Shown: piece after piece, positions 53,268-63,500 of the stretch
How the letters are laid out: each line of letters starts with the position of its first letter
How positions within the stretch are numbered: position 1 is the stretch's first letter
Assembly (NCBI GenBank): GCA_029953675.1
Contig: JAMWBK010000003.1
Span: 3,286,001 to 3,350,000, forward strand
Direction of reading: 5' to 3'
DNA length: 64,000 nt
From: Rhodosorus marinus
Lineage: Eukaryota > Rhodophyta > Stylonematophyceae > Stylonematales > Stylonemataceae
The notes under the pieces: model-generated
Database searches by the model: none
What the model saw: the letters and a program-made list of their open reading frames with translations, nothing else
Told to the model about the DNA's origin: nothing
Translations under genes and position numbers: made by a program

Positions 53268-53960
53268 ATGACTACGTTTACCATACCCCCGCCCGAGGCT
53301 TACGACGGCAAGCGGGATTTCGTCAAAATTCAGACGTTCGTAGCCTCACTGCGTGGCTACCTGAACTTCCATCACGCAGCAGACTCCGGCCGCCAGTCAG
53401 TCCAGTACGCGGGGCTGTTTTTGAGAGCCCAGGCCCAGGTCTGGTACCAGGGTCTTCGACAAGCGGCGGATGGCATCCCGGAGGCACTGGACTCCCTCGA
53501 AGACTTCGAACAGGCCCTGCGAGGACAGTTCGAGCCTCACGACCATATCGAGCGAGTCCGGGCCAAACTGCGCAGCGCTCGACAACGCGGCCCTGATGTC
53601 ACCCGTTACGTCGACTATCTGGATGAACTTTTCATGCAATTGGGCGAGTTCATCAGCGACTCTGAAAAGCTGGAGCGCTTTAAGGCGGGCTTGACTGGTC
53701 GTGAGCGAGACTTCGTCTATTATGGTCGACCCAAGACCTATGAAGAAGCGAAAGCCATCGCATTGAGCCTGGCGGGTGCCCACGAGATGCCGAAGGAAGC
53801 GACGAAGGGATCCTCGGATCCACCAAGAAGCAAACCCCGCACAACGTCACCGCGCCGGCCCCACACGCGCAGCATGGGGTCACCGCCAACCTGCTACCAG
53901 TGTCAAGAGGTAGGACACTTTAAACAAGACTGCCCCCGGCGACTGGCGTATTTGCAGTGA
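53268..53960 (+). CDS. gag: Ty3/gypsy Gag (capsid plus CCHC nucleocapsid)
   Basis: 230 aa. Capsid-like region about residues 5-150 with the retrotransposon gag fold pattern (FVASLRGYLNFHHAADSGRQ, VQYAGLFLRAQAQVWYQGLR, LEDFEQALRGQFEPHDHIER, VTRYVDYLDELFMQLGEFIS). Basic linker, then one CCHC zinc knuckle CYQCQEVGHFKQDC at residues 209-222. The ORF stops at TGA 53958-53960, and the same frame is open again directly after it into protease. This suggests either stop-codon readthrough to make Gag-Pol or a point mutation. Confidence 0.92.
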   Translation: MTTFTIPPPEAYDGKRDFVKIQTFVASLRGYLNFHHAADSGRQSVQYAGLFLRAQAQVWYQGLRQAADGIPEALDSLEDFEQALRGQFEPHDHIERVRAKLRSARQRGPDVTRYVDYLDELFMQLGEFISDSEKLERFKAGLTGRERDFVYYGRPKTYEEAKAIALSLAGAHEMPKEATKGSSDPPRSKPRTTSPRRPHTRSMGSPPTCYQCQEVGHFKQDCPRRLAYLQ

Positions 53961-56900
53961 GGTGACACGCTTATCGAGCCTACAGCAGGAAAACTAACGG
54001 ACTCCGGACGAGGGATGCCGTCCGAGAGTCCAACGACCAGCATCCCAACCGTTGGGTTACAGCAACGGGGTAATGCAGGCCTAACTGCAATAGGCGTGGT
54101 AGCGGCGGAACCGGTGGAATGTCTCATCGACACCGGTGCGGTGACGGCAATTAGAGAGGACGTTGCGAAAGCCGCCAACCTACCGAGGTACGACGAGCCA
54201 CGGACATACGGGTTGGCTGTCGGTGAGGAGACCGTGATCAGCCCCGGAGTGACGGAGACAACGATCACACTCCAGGGACGACAATTCAAGACGAAGCTAC
54301 GAATATTCAAGCATCTAAGCCACGATGTATACTTAGGTCTCGATTTCTTGAGGCAACATCGAATAACTGTCGATTGTAGCGCGGAACCCCCACAGCTGGT
54401 ACTGGGAGCGGAAGACACCAGCATGCGGGGAATAACAAGTATGGAGACGGAGGAAGAAATAGGGGAGAGGTCTGGCGCGGTCATCCGGGAAGGGAAAGGC
54501 CTAGAGAAAGGCGGAAAGGACCAGGTTGCTGACCCAGGAGAGAAGTTTGGTGCCGTCATCCGGAAAGAGTTTCCCCAAGTTTTCCAAGATACACTGCCGT
54601 TGCCACCGAAGAACCGGCAATTATATGCACTCAAAATCGAATTGGAACCATGGGCGAGTACACCAGCTCAACGCGCATATTCGATGTCACGGGTCGACCG
54701 AGAGCGGCTACAAGGAGAGTTGCACGACTTGGAAGAGCAAGGATTTATCTCACGGAGCAGAAGTCCGTATGCTGCACCTGTGTTGTACGTGGACAAAAAG
54801 GACGGTGGGCGACGCCTCTGCATCGACTATCGCCGGTTGAACCAGATCACCGTGCGAGAAAGAACGACCCCGCCTAGAGTGGAGGAACTATTGGATACCC
54901 TGAGCACGCGCGGGTTTTCACAACGTTAGACCTCCGCTCGGGATATTGGCAGTTGCCAATTGAACAGGCATCACGCGAGAAGACGGCCTTTGTCACGTGC
55001 TTCGGACAATACCAGTGGAATGTCATGCCGTTTGGGTTGAAGAATGCGCCCTCGGCATTCATCCGCTACTTGACGGATGTATTATATGATCTTCTCAACC
55101 AGTGCGTGGTGTTATACGTTGACGACATTCTGGTATATTCCCCAGATGACACACAACACCAGGCCGATGTTCGAAAGGTGCTACGACGCCTCGAGCAGCA
55201 TCAGCTGATCGTCAAATATTCGAAGTGCGGTTTTGGATTACGCCAAGTTTGCTACCTAGGCCAAATCTTGGCGGGAGGCACTCGACGTCCCGATCCGGAA
55301 AAGGTCAAAGCAGTTCAGAATTGGAAGACGCCAACGACGGTTAAGGAGCTACGGGCCTTCATGGGTTTCGCGAACTTCTTGCGCCCCTTTGTACCACACT
55401 TTGCCCAGGTGGCGGCGCCCCTCCACAGGCTAACGAAGAAAGACCAAAAGTGGGGTTGGCAAGCGAACGAACAACAAGCCTTTGATGGGTTAAAGTCCGC
55501 CATATCAGCAACCACCATGCTGTACATGGTTGATCCGATCCTCCCCTTCATCGTGCAGACGGACGCAAGCGACACCGGGGTGGGTGCTGTCCTATTCCAG
55601 ACCCGCCAGGATCGGGAGGTGCCCGTGGCGTATATGTCCCGATCCTTCAATAGCACCGAGAAACGCTACAGTACGTACGAGAAAGAACTCTACGCTATCG
55701 TCCTGGCCATCCGCGGGTGGTCCGTGTATCTTGATGGGCAACAGTTCACTGTGCGTACGGACCATAACCCGCTACGCTTCTTGCAAACACAGACGACATT
55801 AACTCGTCGGCAGGCGCGGTACGTGAACATATTACTACCCTACTCCTTTGAGGTTCAATGCGTACGCGGCAAGATAAACGTCGCGGATGCACTGAGTCGC
55901 GACGCACTACGAGCCAACCGCGTCACGATGGAAGCCGATTGGACTCCAGAGTACCAAGCTGATCCAGAATTCTGCACGCAATTTCGCAGCCCGGACCAGT
56001 TTGAGGGTTTCCAACGAAAAAAGGGTCTATTATTCCTCCATGCACGACTTTGCGTACCCGAACGCCGTGTTAATGAGGTCATCGATGGGCACCACCAGTC
56101 CCTAACGTCAGGCCATTTTGGCGCACAAGCTACTTACCGTGTGGTGCGACGACGCTATTACTGGCCCAGCATGAGGAAGGACATCTTCACGCGCGTCCAG
56201 CAATGCTCGGTTTGTGCACGAGAACAACCGCTGCGTCGGCATCAAGGGGAACTACAACCCCTCCCGATACCGGAACAGCGGGCCTCTGATTGGTCGGTGG
56301 ATTTCATCACTGCATTTCCCAACGTCGAGGGCTATGATGCCATTCTGGTGGTCGTTGACCGGCTTACGAAGTATGCCGTGTTCATCCCCACAACGAAGAC
56401 GGTGACTGCAGAAGAGGTGGCAGCGCTAATCGTGAAGAATATTATCACGTGGTTCGGACTACCACGAAGCTTCGTCACTGATCGTGATAAGGTCTTTACC
56501 GCCACATTCTGGCGCCACCTAATGCGAATAATGGGGATTGACCACCTACTTTCGACGGCATATCACCCTGAAACGGATGGGCAAACAGAACGCGTCAATC
56601 AGACCCTCCAGATCATGCTGAGATGCTGTTGTACGAGCCACACTTGGGTACAGAGTTTACCCCTGCTTCAACTGGCGTATAATAATCATACTTCAGCGAG
56701 TACCGGGTATTCACCATATTTCTTGTTAACAGGAGGGCACCCGCGGCTCAATTTGGACACCTCAACCCCTACTACTACGATTCATAATCTGGCCGATGCT
56801 GTTACTGCCTTTTCGCAACGTCAAGAACGAATCCTCGCTGACGCACGGAAATCTATGGCCCTGGCGCAAAAGTTATACACGGAACAAGCAAATTCACGAC

Positions 56901-57367
56901 GTCATGCCAAAATCTTCAATATCGGAGACAACGTTTATTTGTCAACGCGGAATCTCTCACTGGAGGGCCCAACCCGCTTCCAACCTCGATGGTTGGGCCC
57001 GTTTCCCGTGATCGAGAAACACTCTGATGTGGCATACACTCTGCAATTACCGGATGAAATGCGGATACATCCGACATTTCACGTTTCCTTGCTAAAAGGT
57101 GCCCCTACGTGTCCTCCGAATTCTCCGATACGGAGTATCCCTCTCCAATCGGATCTCTATTCAACGTTACCGATCCTGTCGGTATTGGGAGTCCGCCATG
57201 CGGCTACCGGTGTCCGACAGTTCCTATGTTATCGCGAAAACGAATCCTACTCTGATGCGACTTGGATAACCGAGCCGGACTACCCCACCGATCTACAATC
57301 TCGACGACGCTTACGACACTACCTCAATTATCGCAAGGCGCTTGACGCGCTACCTTCAACTTCTTGA
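53961..57367 (+). pseudogene. pol: Ty3/gypsy Pol (protease, RT, RNase H, integrase with chromodomain-like end), one frameshift
   Basis: Same frame as gag. Protease active site LIDTGAVTAI (nt 54,124). RT begins YALKIELEPWASTPAQRAYS, LYVDKKDGGRRLCIDYRRLN. A one-base loss in a T run at about 54,914 shifts the frame; the second frame carries TLDLRSGYWQLPI, FGLKNAPSAFIRYL, LYVDDILVYS (catalytic), CYLGQILAGG, RAFMGFANFLRPFV. RNase H: QTDASDTGVGAVLFQ, EKELYAIVLAIRGW, RTDHNPLRFL, VADALSR. Integrase: HHCC zinc domain (HHQSLTSGH ... CSVCAREQP), catalytic Asp in WSVDFITAFP and TDRDKVFTATFW, Glu in TAYHPETDGQTERVNQ. C-terminal GPF/Y-type segment (PRWLGPFPVIEKHSDVAYTL) and a chromodomain-like end (RHAATGVRQFLCYRENES, ATWITEPDYP). 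Everything else is open to TGA 57365-57367, so the element is young. Confidence 0.92.
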
Positions 57368-57383
57368 GTTTGTCCCCAAACTC

Positions 57384-57414
57384 GGCGGGAGGAATGTTAG
57401 AACTTGCCCTGACA
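57384..57414 (+). mobile_element. Polypurine tract and 20-bp stump of the 3-prime LTR
   Basis: GGCGGGAGGAA (57,384-57,394) is the plus-strand primer site. The LTR then starts TGTTAGAACTTGCCCTGACA, identical to the 5-prime LTR, and breaks off after 20 bases; family B sequence follows. The three bases ACA at the join fit both partners. Confidence 0.88.
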
Positions 57415-58066
57415 TCAGCCCCCTTGGCCGTACGAGATGGGTTCGTCGTGCCCTCTCTGCTCTCAGACTGAAGACAACGCAGATTTTGGCGCCCACCTGC
57501 TCGCTAGTTGCCCGGCGGTGAAAGGTGCTCGAACCCGCCGCCACACACGGATCTTGAACCTGTTATACCGGGAACTTCGGCCTATAGTCCGGCAAGCCGG
57601 TCTGGAAATCGAACGTGAGAAACCTTTACCCGTCGCGGACTTTCAAAATGATGAACGCCGTGTAGCCGACCTGGTGATCACCTGTGACGACAGCCGCCGT
57701 ACCACATACGTTGATCTTGCTGTTCCTAACCCTCAAGCTAGTCGTTATCTCCCGGCTGCGGGGGAGCGCCGTGGATCTGCCGCCGCCAGCATGAGACGCC
57801 GCAAAGAGATCAAATACGCGGGGGCTTTGTCTTCCCCTGGTGTTCGTGCTTCGGCACTAGCACATCGCTTGGTACCCCTGATCATTGAGTGCTTTGGGTT
57901 CATGGACTCTGTTGGTTCTCGCTGGCTTCGGGAGTTGTTCCGCGAACGCCCTGACCGTCTTCAATTGTTGTTTACCCGCTTAAGTTTCCTGCTGTGGCGC
58001 ATGAATGCCGCTTTGATGTTGGAGGCGCGAGTACTTCGCCGCGCTTAGTCTTTTTTTCCCCTCGGG
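57415..58066 (+). pseudogene. Family B 3-prime fragment fused to the LTR stump
   Basis: From ATCAGCCCCCTTGGCCGTAC the sequence is the inverse of 22,600-23,250 with almost no differences: knuckle CPLCSQTEDNADFGAHLLAS, nuclease RRVADLVITCDDSRRTTYVD, end ARVLRRA at 58,048. The 3-prime UTR is cut after CCTCGGGG and replaced by TTACGTTAGTCTGGGG units, so the family B tail itself is gone. Confidence 0.9.
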
Positions 58067-58640
58067 GTTTACGTTAGTCTGGGGTTACGTTAGTCTGGGG
58101 GTGACATTCTAGCCCGACACCCACGAACAGGCAAGCTCTACGTGATCGATGTGAAGGTGACCTCGCCTTTGCAAAGAACACACCTCCACAAAGCGTCTTG
58201 GGAGACCGGGTATGCGGCACGGAAAGCGGAAAAGTTTAAAGAGTCCAAATACCGTGACAGTATCGGAGAACATAACGACGACATCTTCGTCCCCTTCTGC
58301 CTGGAAACATTTGGGCAGATGGGACAACAAGCGAGTGAGTTCCTCAAGGAAGCGACTATACACCTGGATCAGCGGGCAACGCAAGTAAGTGAGGCTCGGG
58401 CGATCTTGAACCGCACTTTGTGGAAAGGAAACGCTATCCTTGCCACCCAGGCACGTCGTGTCGACGAAGCAGACTATGACATCGTCCCTATCTTAGAACG
58501 TAGCCACACAACCCATTAGGGGTTTCTTTGCTGACCAATAGGATCCTTATTGCTTCTTAATGGGCTCCAATAGGGAGTTCTTCAGTAAAGTGTACGCGGT
58601 TACGTTAGTCTGGGGTCATTGAGGGTTTGTTAGTCTGGGG
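58067..58640 (+). pseudogene. Family C 3-prime fragment, duplicate of 62,983-63,497
   Basis: Two tail units (58,070-58,101), then TGACATTCTAGCCCGACACC and an open frame to HTTH at 58,519 (YVIDVKVTSPLQRTHLHKAS, YAARKAEKFKESKYRDSIGE, VPFCLETFGQMGQQASEF), 3-prime UTR and three more tail units to 58,660. Identical to the end of the full element 4.9 kb downstream, truncated at the second residue of the PD motif. Confidence 0.9.
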
Positions 58641-58727
58641 TTGACGTTAGTCTGGGGTTGGACTTTGGAGTTTATCGTGGTGATAAAGTTACACTTTCAT
58701 TCTTTCTACGAACGCTTATCGAGTGAT

Positions 58728-60113
58728 ATGACTACTCTCGAGCCCGTGCCTCCGGATGGGGGGGGCTTTTGCACAGACGCAACGATGGAAGACCTCCCGG
58801 CCGTTAGCCTGAGGGCAGACGGACCCGAGCCTCTGCCCGTACCTGTTTCTGAGCCTACAACTGCATCTGCACTTGACAACGACGTACCTACTCCCTTGGC
58901 TATTGACCTGAGCTGCGGAGCGCTGAAGCTGCATCTCGACGCGCCCAAGCATAAGACCCCGCTCTACAATGGGCTTATGCTGCGGTTTATGGGTCTCTTA
59001 GCCCAGGCACACGCCAATGGCACCGAGGCTCAACTCCTTCACAATCTGACTACGACGCCACACAAAGCTGCCCCGAGGGCACAACGCCCCCTCCCTGTCT
59101 ACGAACCAGCAAACTACGCCACTGCAGCAGCCCGCCCGCGATCTCCCGAGACACGTGATCTCGATTCCAATGCATTCCCAGATCTCGCAACGGCCAATGA
59201 GCAAGCACGGACAAGGACTCGAGCTCAACCTCAACCAATGAGCTGGACGACACGTGTCCGCGCCAACCAGACCCCAGCAGCTGCCAATCGCTCGTTTTTC
59301 GCGAGCATTCATGGGCTGCAGTACCAGAGCCAGAAGGACGTTGATGCATTTGTGCTACTCAATGCTCGACCTCGGGACTCCACCAGAAGCAAGGCCCATC
59401 ATGCTTGGGATATCGAGCGCCTAGCCGGCCTTCAGAAAAATTCGCTGCTCCAGCTGGACTACTTTGATCATCATGTACACGTCATCGCTCATCATACCGC
59501 CTTCCAACTACTCCGCGACGCTACCAACGCAGGGGCCTTCGAACCCACCAGAGGAGCACACCTGCCTCCTGATCAACGTATCCAAGCTGTCAAGCTCTCT
59601 CCAACGTCACACGAATACCTGAGCATGAGGGAAAAGCTCCGTCACCAACCGGCAGACTATCCCCGCGCTGCACTGATCCACAACCTGCTCCGCTACCGAC
59701 GGATCCAGCGGATTGTTACAAATCGCAGGAGTCTCCCACCCAACAACCGAGAGGCACTCCTGGGCCACGTCAGGGCCGAGCTCGATCGCACCCTGGCCAG
59801 CCTCCACGCTCACGCTCAACGAGCACCCGACAGTTGCCTGCGCGTGCCATTCTCCGACCCTGAGCTTCCAGAGCACTCGACAACAACCGAGCGCAGAGAG
59901 CCACGCTCTCTGGACCGAACCCGGGTAGCTGACCCTCAACCGGCGGCACTGGAGAGGGAGAGTGCGGAACCCCTCGCAGCGACTACGCATAGCGCTGATT
60001 CTGCCCAAGTCCCAGCCGCTCGGGAGGACAACACGCCTGAGACGCCTGCCGCGACAGCCCGTGATCCACTAGACTCGGAGCCTGACCCTCCACCACTAGC
60101 GATCAACCAGTGA
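58728..60113 (+). CDS. Family C (subfamily C2) ORF1
   Basis: First ATG 58728 (MTTLEPVPPDGG) gives 461 aa; the upstream part of the open frame has no ATG. Pro/Ala/Thr-rich N-terminus, LRFMGLLAQAHANGTEAQLL helix (about residue 90), then a conserved core of about 120 residues (SFFASIHGLQYQSQKDVDAF, AHHAWDIERLAGLQKNSLLQ, LDYFDHHVHVIAHHTAFQLL, RRIQRIV), then a disordered acidic tail. It is similar in position and layout, but only weakly in sequence, to ORF1 of the other family C copies. Likely RNA-binding by analogy; no zinc finger seen. Ends TGA 60111-60113, 130 nt before ORF2, unlike the TAATG overlap of C1 copies. Confidence 0.75.
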   Translation: MTTLEPVPPDGGGFCTDATMEDLPAVSLRADGPEPLPVPVSEPTTASALDNDVPTPLAIDLSCGALKLHLDAPKHKTPLYNGLMLRFMGLLAQAHANGTEAQLLHNLTTTPHKAAPRAQRPLPVYEPANYATAAARPRSPETRDLDSNAFPDLATANEQARTRTRAQPQPMSWTTRVRANQTPAAANRSFFASIHGLQYQSQKDVDAFVLLNARPRDSTRSKAHHAWDIERLAGLQKNSLLQLDYFDHHVHVIAHHTAFQLLRDATNAGAFEPTRGAHLPPDQRIQAVKLSPTSHEYLSMREKLRHQPADYPRAALIHNLLRYRRIQRIVTNRRSLPPNNREALLGHVRAELDRTLASLHAHAQRAPDSCLRVPFSDPELPEHSTTTERREPRSLDRTRVADPQPAALERESAEPLAATTHSADSAQVPAAREDNTPETPAATARDPLDSEPDPPPLAINQ

Positions 60114-60243
60114 CCCCTGCAGAGCCGATGCAAGGACTTTCGACGGCCCAAGACAAGAGACAAGTGGCTCCACCCACTAAGCGCCCTAAGCCTGCCAACG
60201 CCGTCGACGACCTCACGCCCGACTCCCTCTCGTCGACTCAATC

Positions 60244-62922
60244 ATGAGCAGCTCCTCAGACGAATATACTCCGAACCGCTCTCGCTCATCCCGCCGTGCT
60301 CGTGCTCGTCGCCAACGACCTCCCACTTCGACGCAGTCACTCTTCGAGACCGACTCGAACGCCTGGCTCTCGTCTCTGCACGACTTCACTCTCAACGTAA
60401 CCGATAATGGCAACCGCTGGTGGCAGCTGACTCAGGCTCCGACGCCTACTCGCCAATTCGTCCCCGATAACCTGAAAACACGCTGGAACCATCTCATGTC
60501 GAAAGCCCTGGAACTTGCCCTTGATACGTCAGCGCCGAACCTGTCACGCCTGTTCATCTTCGCTCTCCCCAGTCTCGCACTCGGCTACACAGGCGACCTG
60601 GCCCCTTCTGCGCAGATGCTCGCCGTTATGGACGGAAGGTTCTCCACGGTGTGGGAACACCTTACTGCTCACAGCAAAACCCTTGACACCAACTGTATCG
60701 TACCTCCGCCGCCTCAGACCCGCCACCGACAGAAACGAGCCCTACAACTCGCCAAAGCTCAACGTATGTCCCAGTCTAGCCAACTCCTACTGGCCACCGA
60801 TCTTGCCTCGAAGACTCCTGCCACCTGGCGCGTTCTGACTACGCTCTTCCCTGAGTACGAGGCCGCAACGCTCTCCTCGGAGCTTGAAGACGCCCTACAG
60901 GCAAAGCTCAACGGACTGCAACGCAATATATGGGACCCGACTTTGGCCTCTGACGAGAGCCTCCTGTCAACGCTGGAACACCTACCGTACGCCACAGCCC
61001 CCGGGCCGAGTGGACTCAAAGCCGAACATCTGCGAAGTCTCACCATGACAACGCAACCGGTACTTGTACGCTTCCTTCGCAAGCTTGCCACCACTCCGGA
61101 GAGCTTCCCTGACGTGTTTCTCGAAGCCATGCGCAGCAACCGACTCCTCGCGAAAGACAAGCGAACGTCTGCCGAAGCTAGACAAGGGTACCCTCTTCGC
61201 CTACGCCCGCTAGGGATTCCTGAGGTACTGCGGAAGGCCGTCACCCAATGGACACTTCGCGCTGTCGCCACGCCCCTTCGCGACTTTCTGCTCCCGGAAC
61301 AACTCGGCATCTCGGTCAGCGGCGGCTGCGAACACGCCATCCACCTCGCGGAAGCCCACCTCGCAGCGCGCCCGAATGACGTGCTCCTCAAACTTGATCT
61401 CGCAAACGCGTTCAACAGAATCGACCGACGCCTCGCAAACCGTATCATCGAGCTAGCTTTCCCCGAATTGAAGTCGCTTATGACAATGAGCTACGGACCA
61501 CGAGGCGAGAGCGCCCCACGCCAATTCGGATGGCGAGACAGCGATGTCGATGACTGGCTCCAGCTCCGAGCCTGGACTGGAGTCCAACAAGGCGATCCGT
61601 TGGGACCTGCTTTACACGCGCTCGCCCTTTCCCCACTCCTACGAGCACTACGAGACCGGTTTCCGAGGATCACCCTTAGCGCAATCCACGACGACCTCAC
61701 CTTACTTGGCCCTCTGAAGGACGTGAAAGAAGCGCTACACTGGAGCGAGCACCACCTCCCCGAAATAGGCGCACAACTTCAAAGGACGAAATGCGAGCTT
61801 TTTGGACTCCAACTGCCGACGACCAGACTCGTCAACAGGGAAATTCCCGACGTACATGTCACCCGGGACGGAATCCAACTTTATTCCATCCCTATTGGCA
61901 CACGGACCTACGTCCAAGACGCGAACAGGAAGCTACAACGAGAACATGAAAAACTCGTCCAAGAGGTCATCCGTCTACCGACCACTGAGCTACCAATTAA
62001 ACTGTGCCTATTCCGCTACTGCGCAGGACCGCGTCTAGACTTTGCTCTACGCACGCTCGCCCTACAATACGGAGCCAATCTCGCACGCGAAGCCGATCGC
62101 ATCTCGCTCCTGGAACTCGACAAACTGTGCGGCTCGCTCCTCGAAGGCCAGGGCCTCACAGGACCCGCAAAAGACGTGGTCGAAGCGCAGATCCAGCTCC
62201 CTTGCCGATGGGGTGGCGCAGGCCTAGCGATGAGAACACGAATACAACCCCTCGCCTTCTTCAGCAGTTGGCGACAGACTCTGAAGCTCAATTGGACTGG
62301 ATCTAGCCACCTAGGAGCGCTACTCGATGCCTGCACATCGACGAACCTGACCGAGCACCATCACATTCGACCCCTGCTCCACTCGACGGATCAACTTGGA
62401 GCACAACTAATCGAAGCGAGCCTCCACTCAAAACGCTGCCTGGCACGAGGAACACCGGCCCCCATACTCCGCCTAACAGAATGGCAATCGTTGGAGAGCC
62501 AAGAACAAGCAGAGAACCCGCACACACCACCCGACAGGCCCTTGATCGGTTCAACCCAAAAACTCCTCTCCAACTGGAGTCACCGACGGGCATTCGAGGA
62601 AATGGTGGAGAACGCGGAGATCAGCGAGACGGCACGTGCGCGAATACGCTCCTGCAAGGGATCAGGAGGGGGTACTTGGCTGCGAGACTTGCCAAGGAAA
62701 CACGGACGCGGCCTAAGTAGCGGAGAACTGAACCTGAGCCTTCGACAACTGTTGGGATTACCCCTGCCGGGTGTACGAATACTTGGTACGTGTACGATAT
62801 GTTCCCAACCACACGACGCTGCAGGCATTCAACGCCTTCACCACTGCACCAGCTCTACCGGCAGTTGGACAATTCGGCATAACATGGTCAGGGACGCCCT
62901 GGCGACAGTGCTGGGGACGTAA
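60244..62922 (+). CDS. Family C2 ORF2: RT and zinc knuckle, 892 aa; endonuclease split off by lesions
   Basis: N-terminus Ser/Arg-rich. RT: APGPSGLKAEHLRSLT (about 253), RPLGIPEVLRKAVTQWTLRA, LGISVSGGCEHAIHLAE, LKLDLANAFNRIDRRLANRI (Asp about 385), TGVQQGDPLGPALHALALSP (about 447), AIHDDLTLLGP with His482 Asp483 Asp484, then VTRDGIQLYSIPIGTRTYVQ, RYCAGPRLDFALRTLALQYG, LPCRWGGAGLAMRTRIQPLA. CCHC knuckle Cys850, Cys853, His867 (or 866), Cys868, then IRHNMVRDALATVLGT and TAA. In the relative at 13,600 this position reads RHDEICMEP and goes on, so the TAA is a defect. Nuclease continues in another frame from 62,931. Confidence 0.9.
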   Translation: MSSSSDEYTPNRSRSSRRARARRQRPPTSTQSLFETDSNAWLSSLHDFTLNVTDNGNRWWQLTQAPTPTRQFVPDNLKTRWNHLMSKALELALDTSAPNLSRLFIFALPSLALGYTGDLAPSAQMLAVMDGRFSTVWEHLTAHSKTLDTNCIVPPPPQTRHRQKRALQLAKAQRMSQSSQLLLATDLASKTPATWRVLTTLFPEYEAATLSSELEDALQAKLNGLQRNIWDPTLASDESLLSTLEHLPYATAPGPSGLKAEHLRSLTMTTQPVLVRFLRKLATTPESFPDVFLEAMRSNRLLAKDKRTSAEARQGYPLRLRPLGIPEVLRKAVTQWTLRAVATPLRDFLLPEQLGISVSGGCEHAIHLAEAHLAARPNDVLLKLDLANAFNRIDRRLANRIIELAFPELKSLMTMSYGPRGESAPRQFGWRDSDVDDWLQLRAWTGVQQGDPLGPALHALALSPLLRALRDRFPRITLSAIHDDLTLLGPLKDVKEALHWSEHHLPEIGAQLQRTKCELFGLQLPTTRLVNREIPDVHVTRDGIQLYSIPIGTRTYVQDANRKLQREHEKLVQEVIRLPTTELPIKLCLFRYCAGPRLDFALRTLALQYGANLAREADRISLLELDKLCGSLLEGQGLTGPAKDVVEAQIQLPCRWGGAGLAMRTRIQPLAFFSSWRQTLKLNWTGSSHLGALLDACTSTNLTEHHHIRPLLHSTDQLGAQLIEASLHSKRCLARGTPAPILRLTEWQSLESQEQAENPHTPPDRPLIGSTQKLLSNWSHRRAFEEMVENAEISETARARIRSCKGSGGGTWLRDLPRKHGRGLSSGELNLSLRQLLGLPLPGVRILGTCTICSQPHDAAGIQRLHHCTSSTGSWTIRHNMVRDALATVLGT

Positions 62923-62930
62923 CCCCATGA

Positions 62931-63500
62931 CTAGAAGTGACAATAGAACCGACCGGACACTACCAAGGCAGTCGGCTTCGGCCTGACATTCTAGCCCGAC
63001 ACCCACGAACAGGCAAGCTCTACGTGATCGATGTGAAGGTGACCTCGCCTTTGCAAAGAACACACCTCCACAAAGCGTCTTGGGAGACCGGGTATGCGGC
63101 ACGGAAAGCGGAAAAGTTTAAAGAGTCCAAATACCGTGACAGTATCGGAGAACATAACGACGACATCTTCGTCCCCTTCTGCCTGGAAACATTTGGGCAG
63201 ATGGGACAACAAGCGAGTGAGTTCCTCAAGGAAGCGACTATACACCTGGATCAGCGGGCAACGCAAGTAAGTGAGGCTCGGGCGATCTTGAACCGCACTT
63301 TGTGGAAAGGAAACGCTATCCTTGCCACCCAGGCACGTCGTGTCGACGAAGCAGACTATGACATCGTCCCTATCTTAGAACGTAGCCACACAACCCATTA
63401 GGGGTTTCTTTGCTGACCAATAGGATCCTTATTGCTTCTTAATGGGCTCCAATAGGGAGTTCTTCAGTAAAGTGTACGCGGTTACGTTAGTCTGCCCAAT
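62931..63500 (+). pseudogene. Family C2 endonuclease domain, out of frame with ORF2
   Basis: LEVTIEPTGHYQGSRLRPDI, YVIDVKVTSPLQ, YAARKAEKFKESKY to HTTH at 63,401. PD at the RPDI and D-x-K in DVKV are the catalytic residues of a PD-(D/E)xK nuclease; this is the clearest nuclease site in the window. Between 62,920 and 62,930 all three frames have a stop, so more than one change separates it from ORF2. 3-prime UTR and tail to 63,497. Confidence 0.88.

Noticed and set aside
62919-62936. 16-nt mini-intron GTAACCCCATGACTAG joining ORF2 to its nuclease
   Set aside because: Removing it does not restore the nuclease frame and it is far below a workable intron length; decay is simpler.
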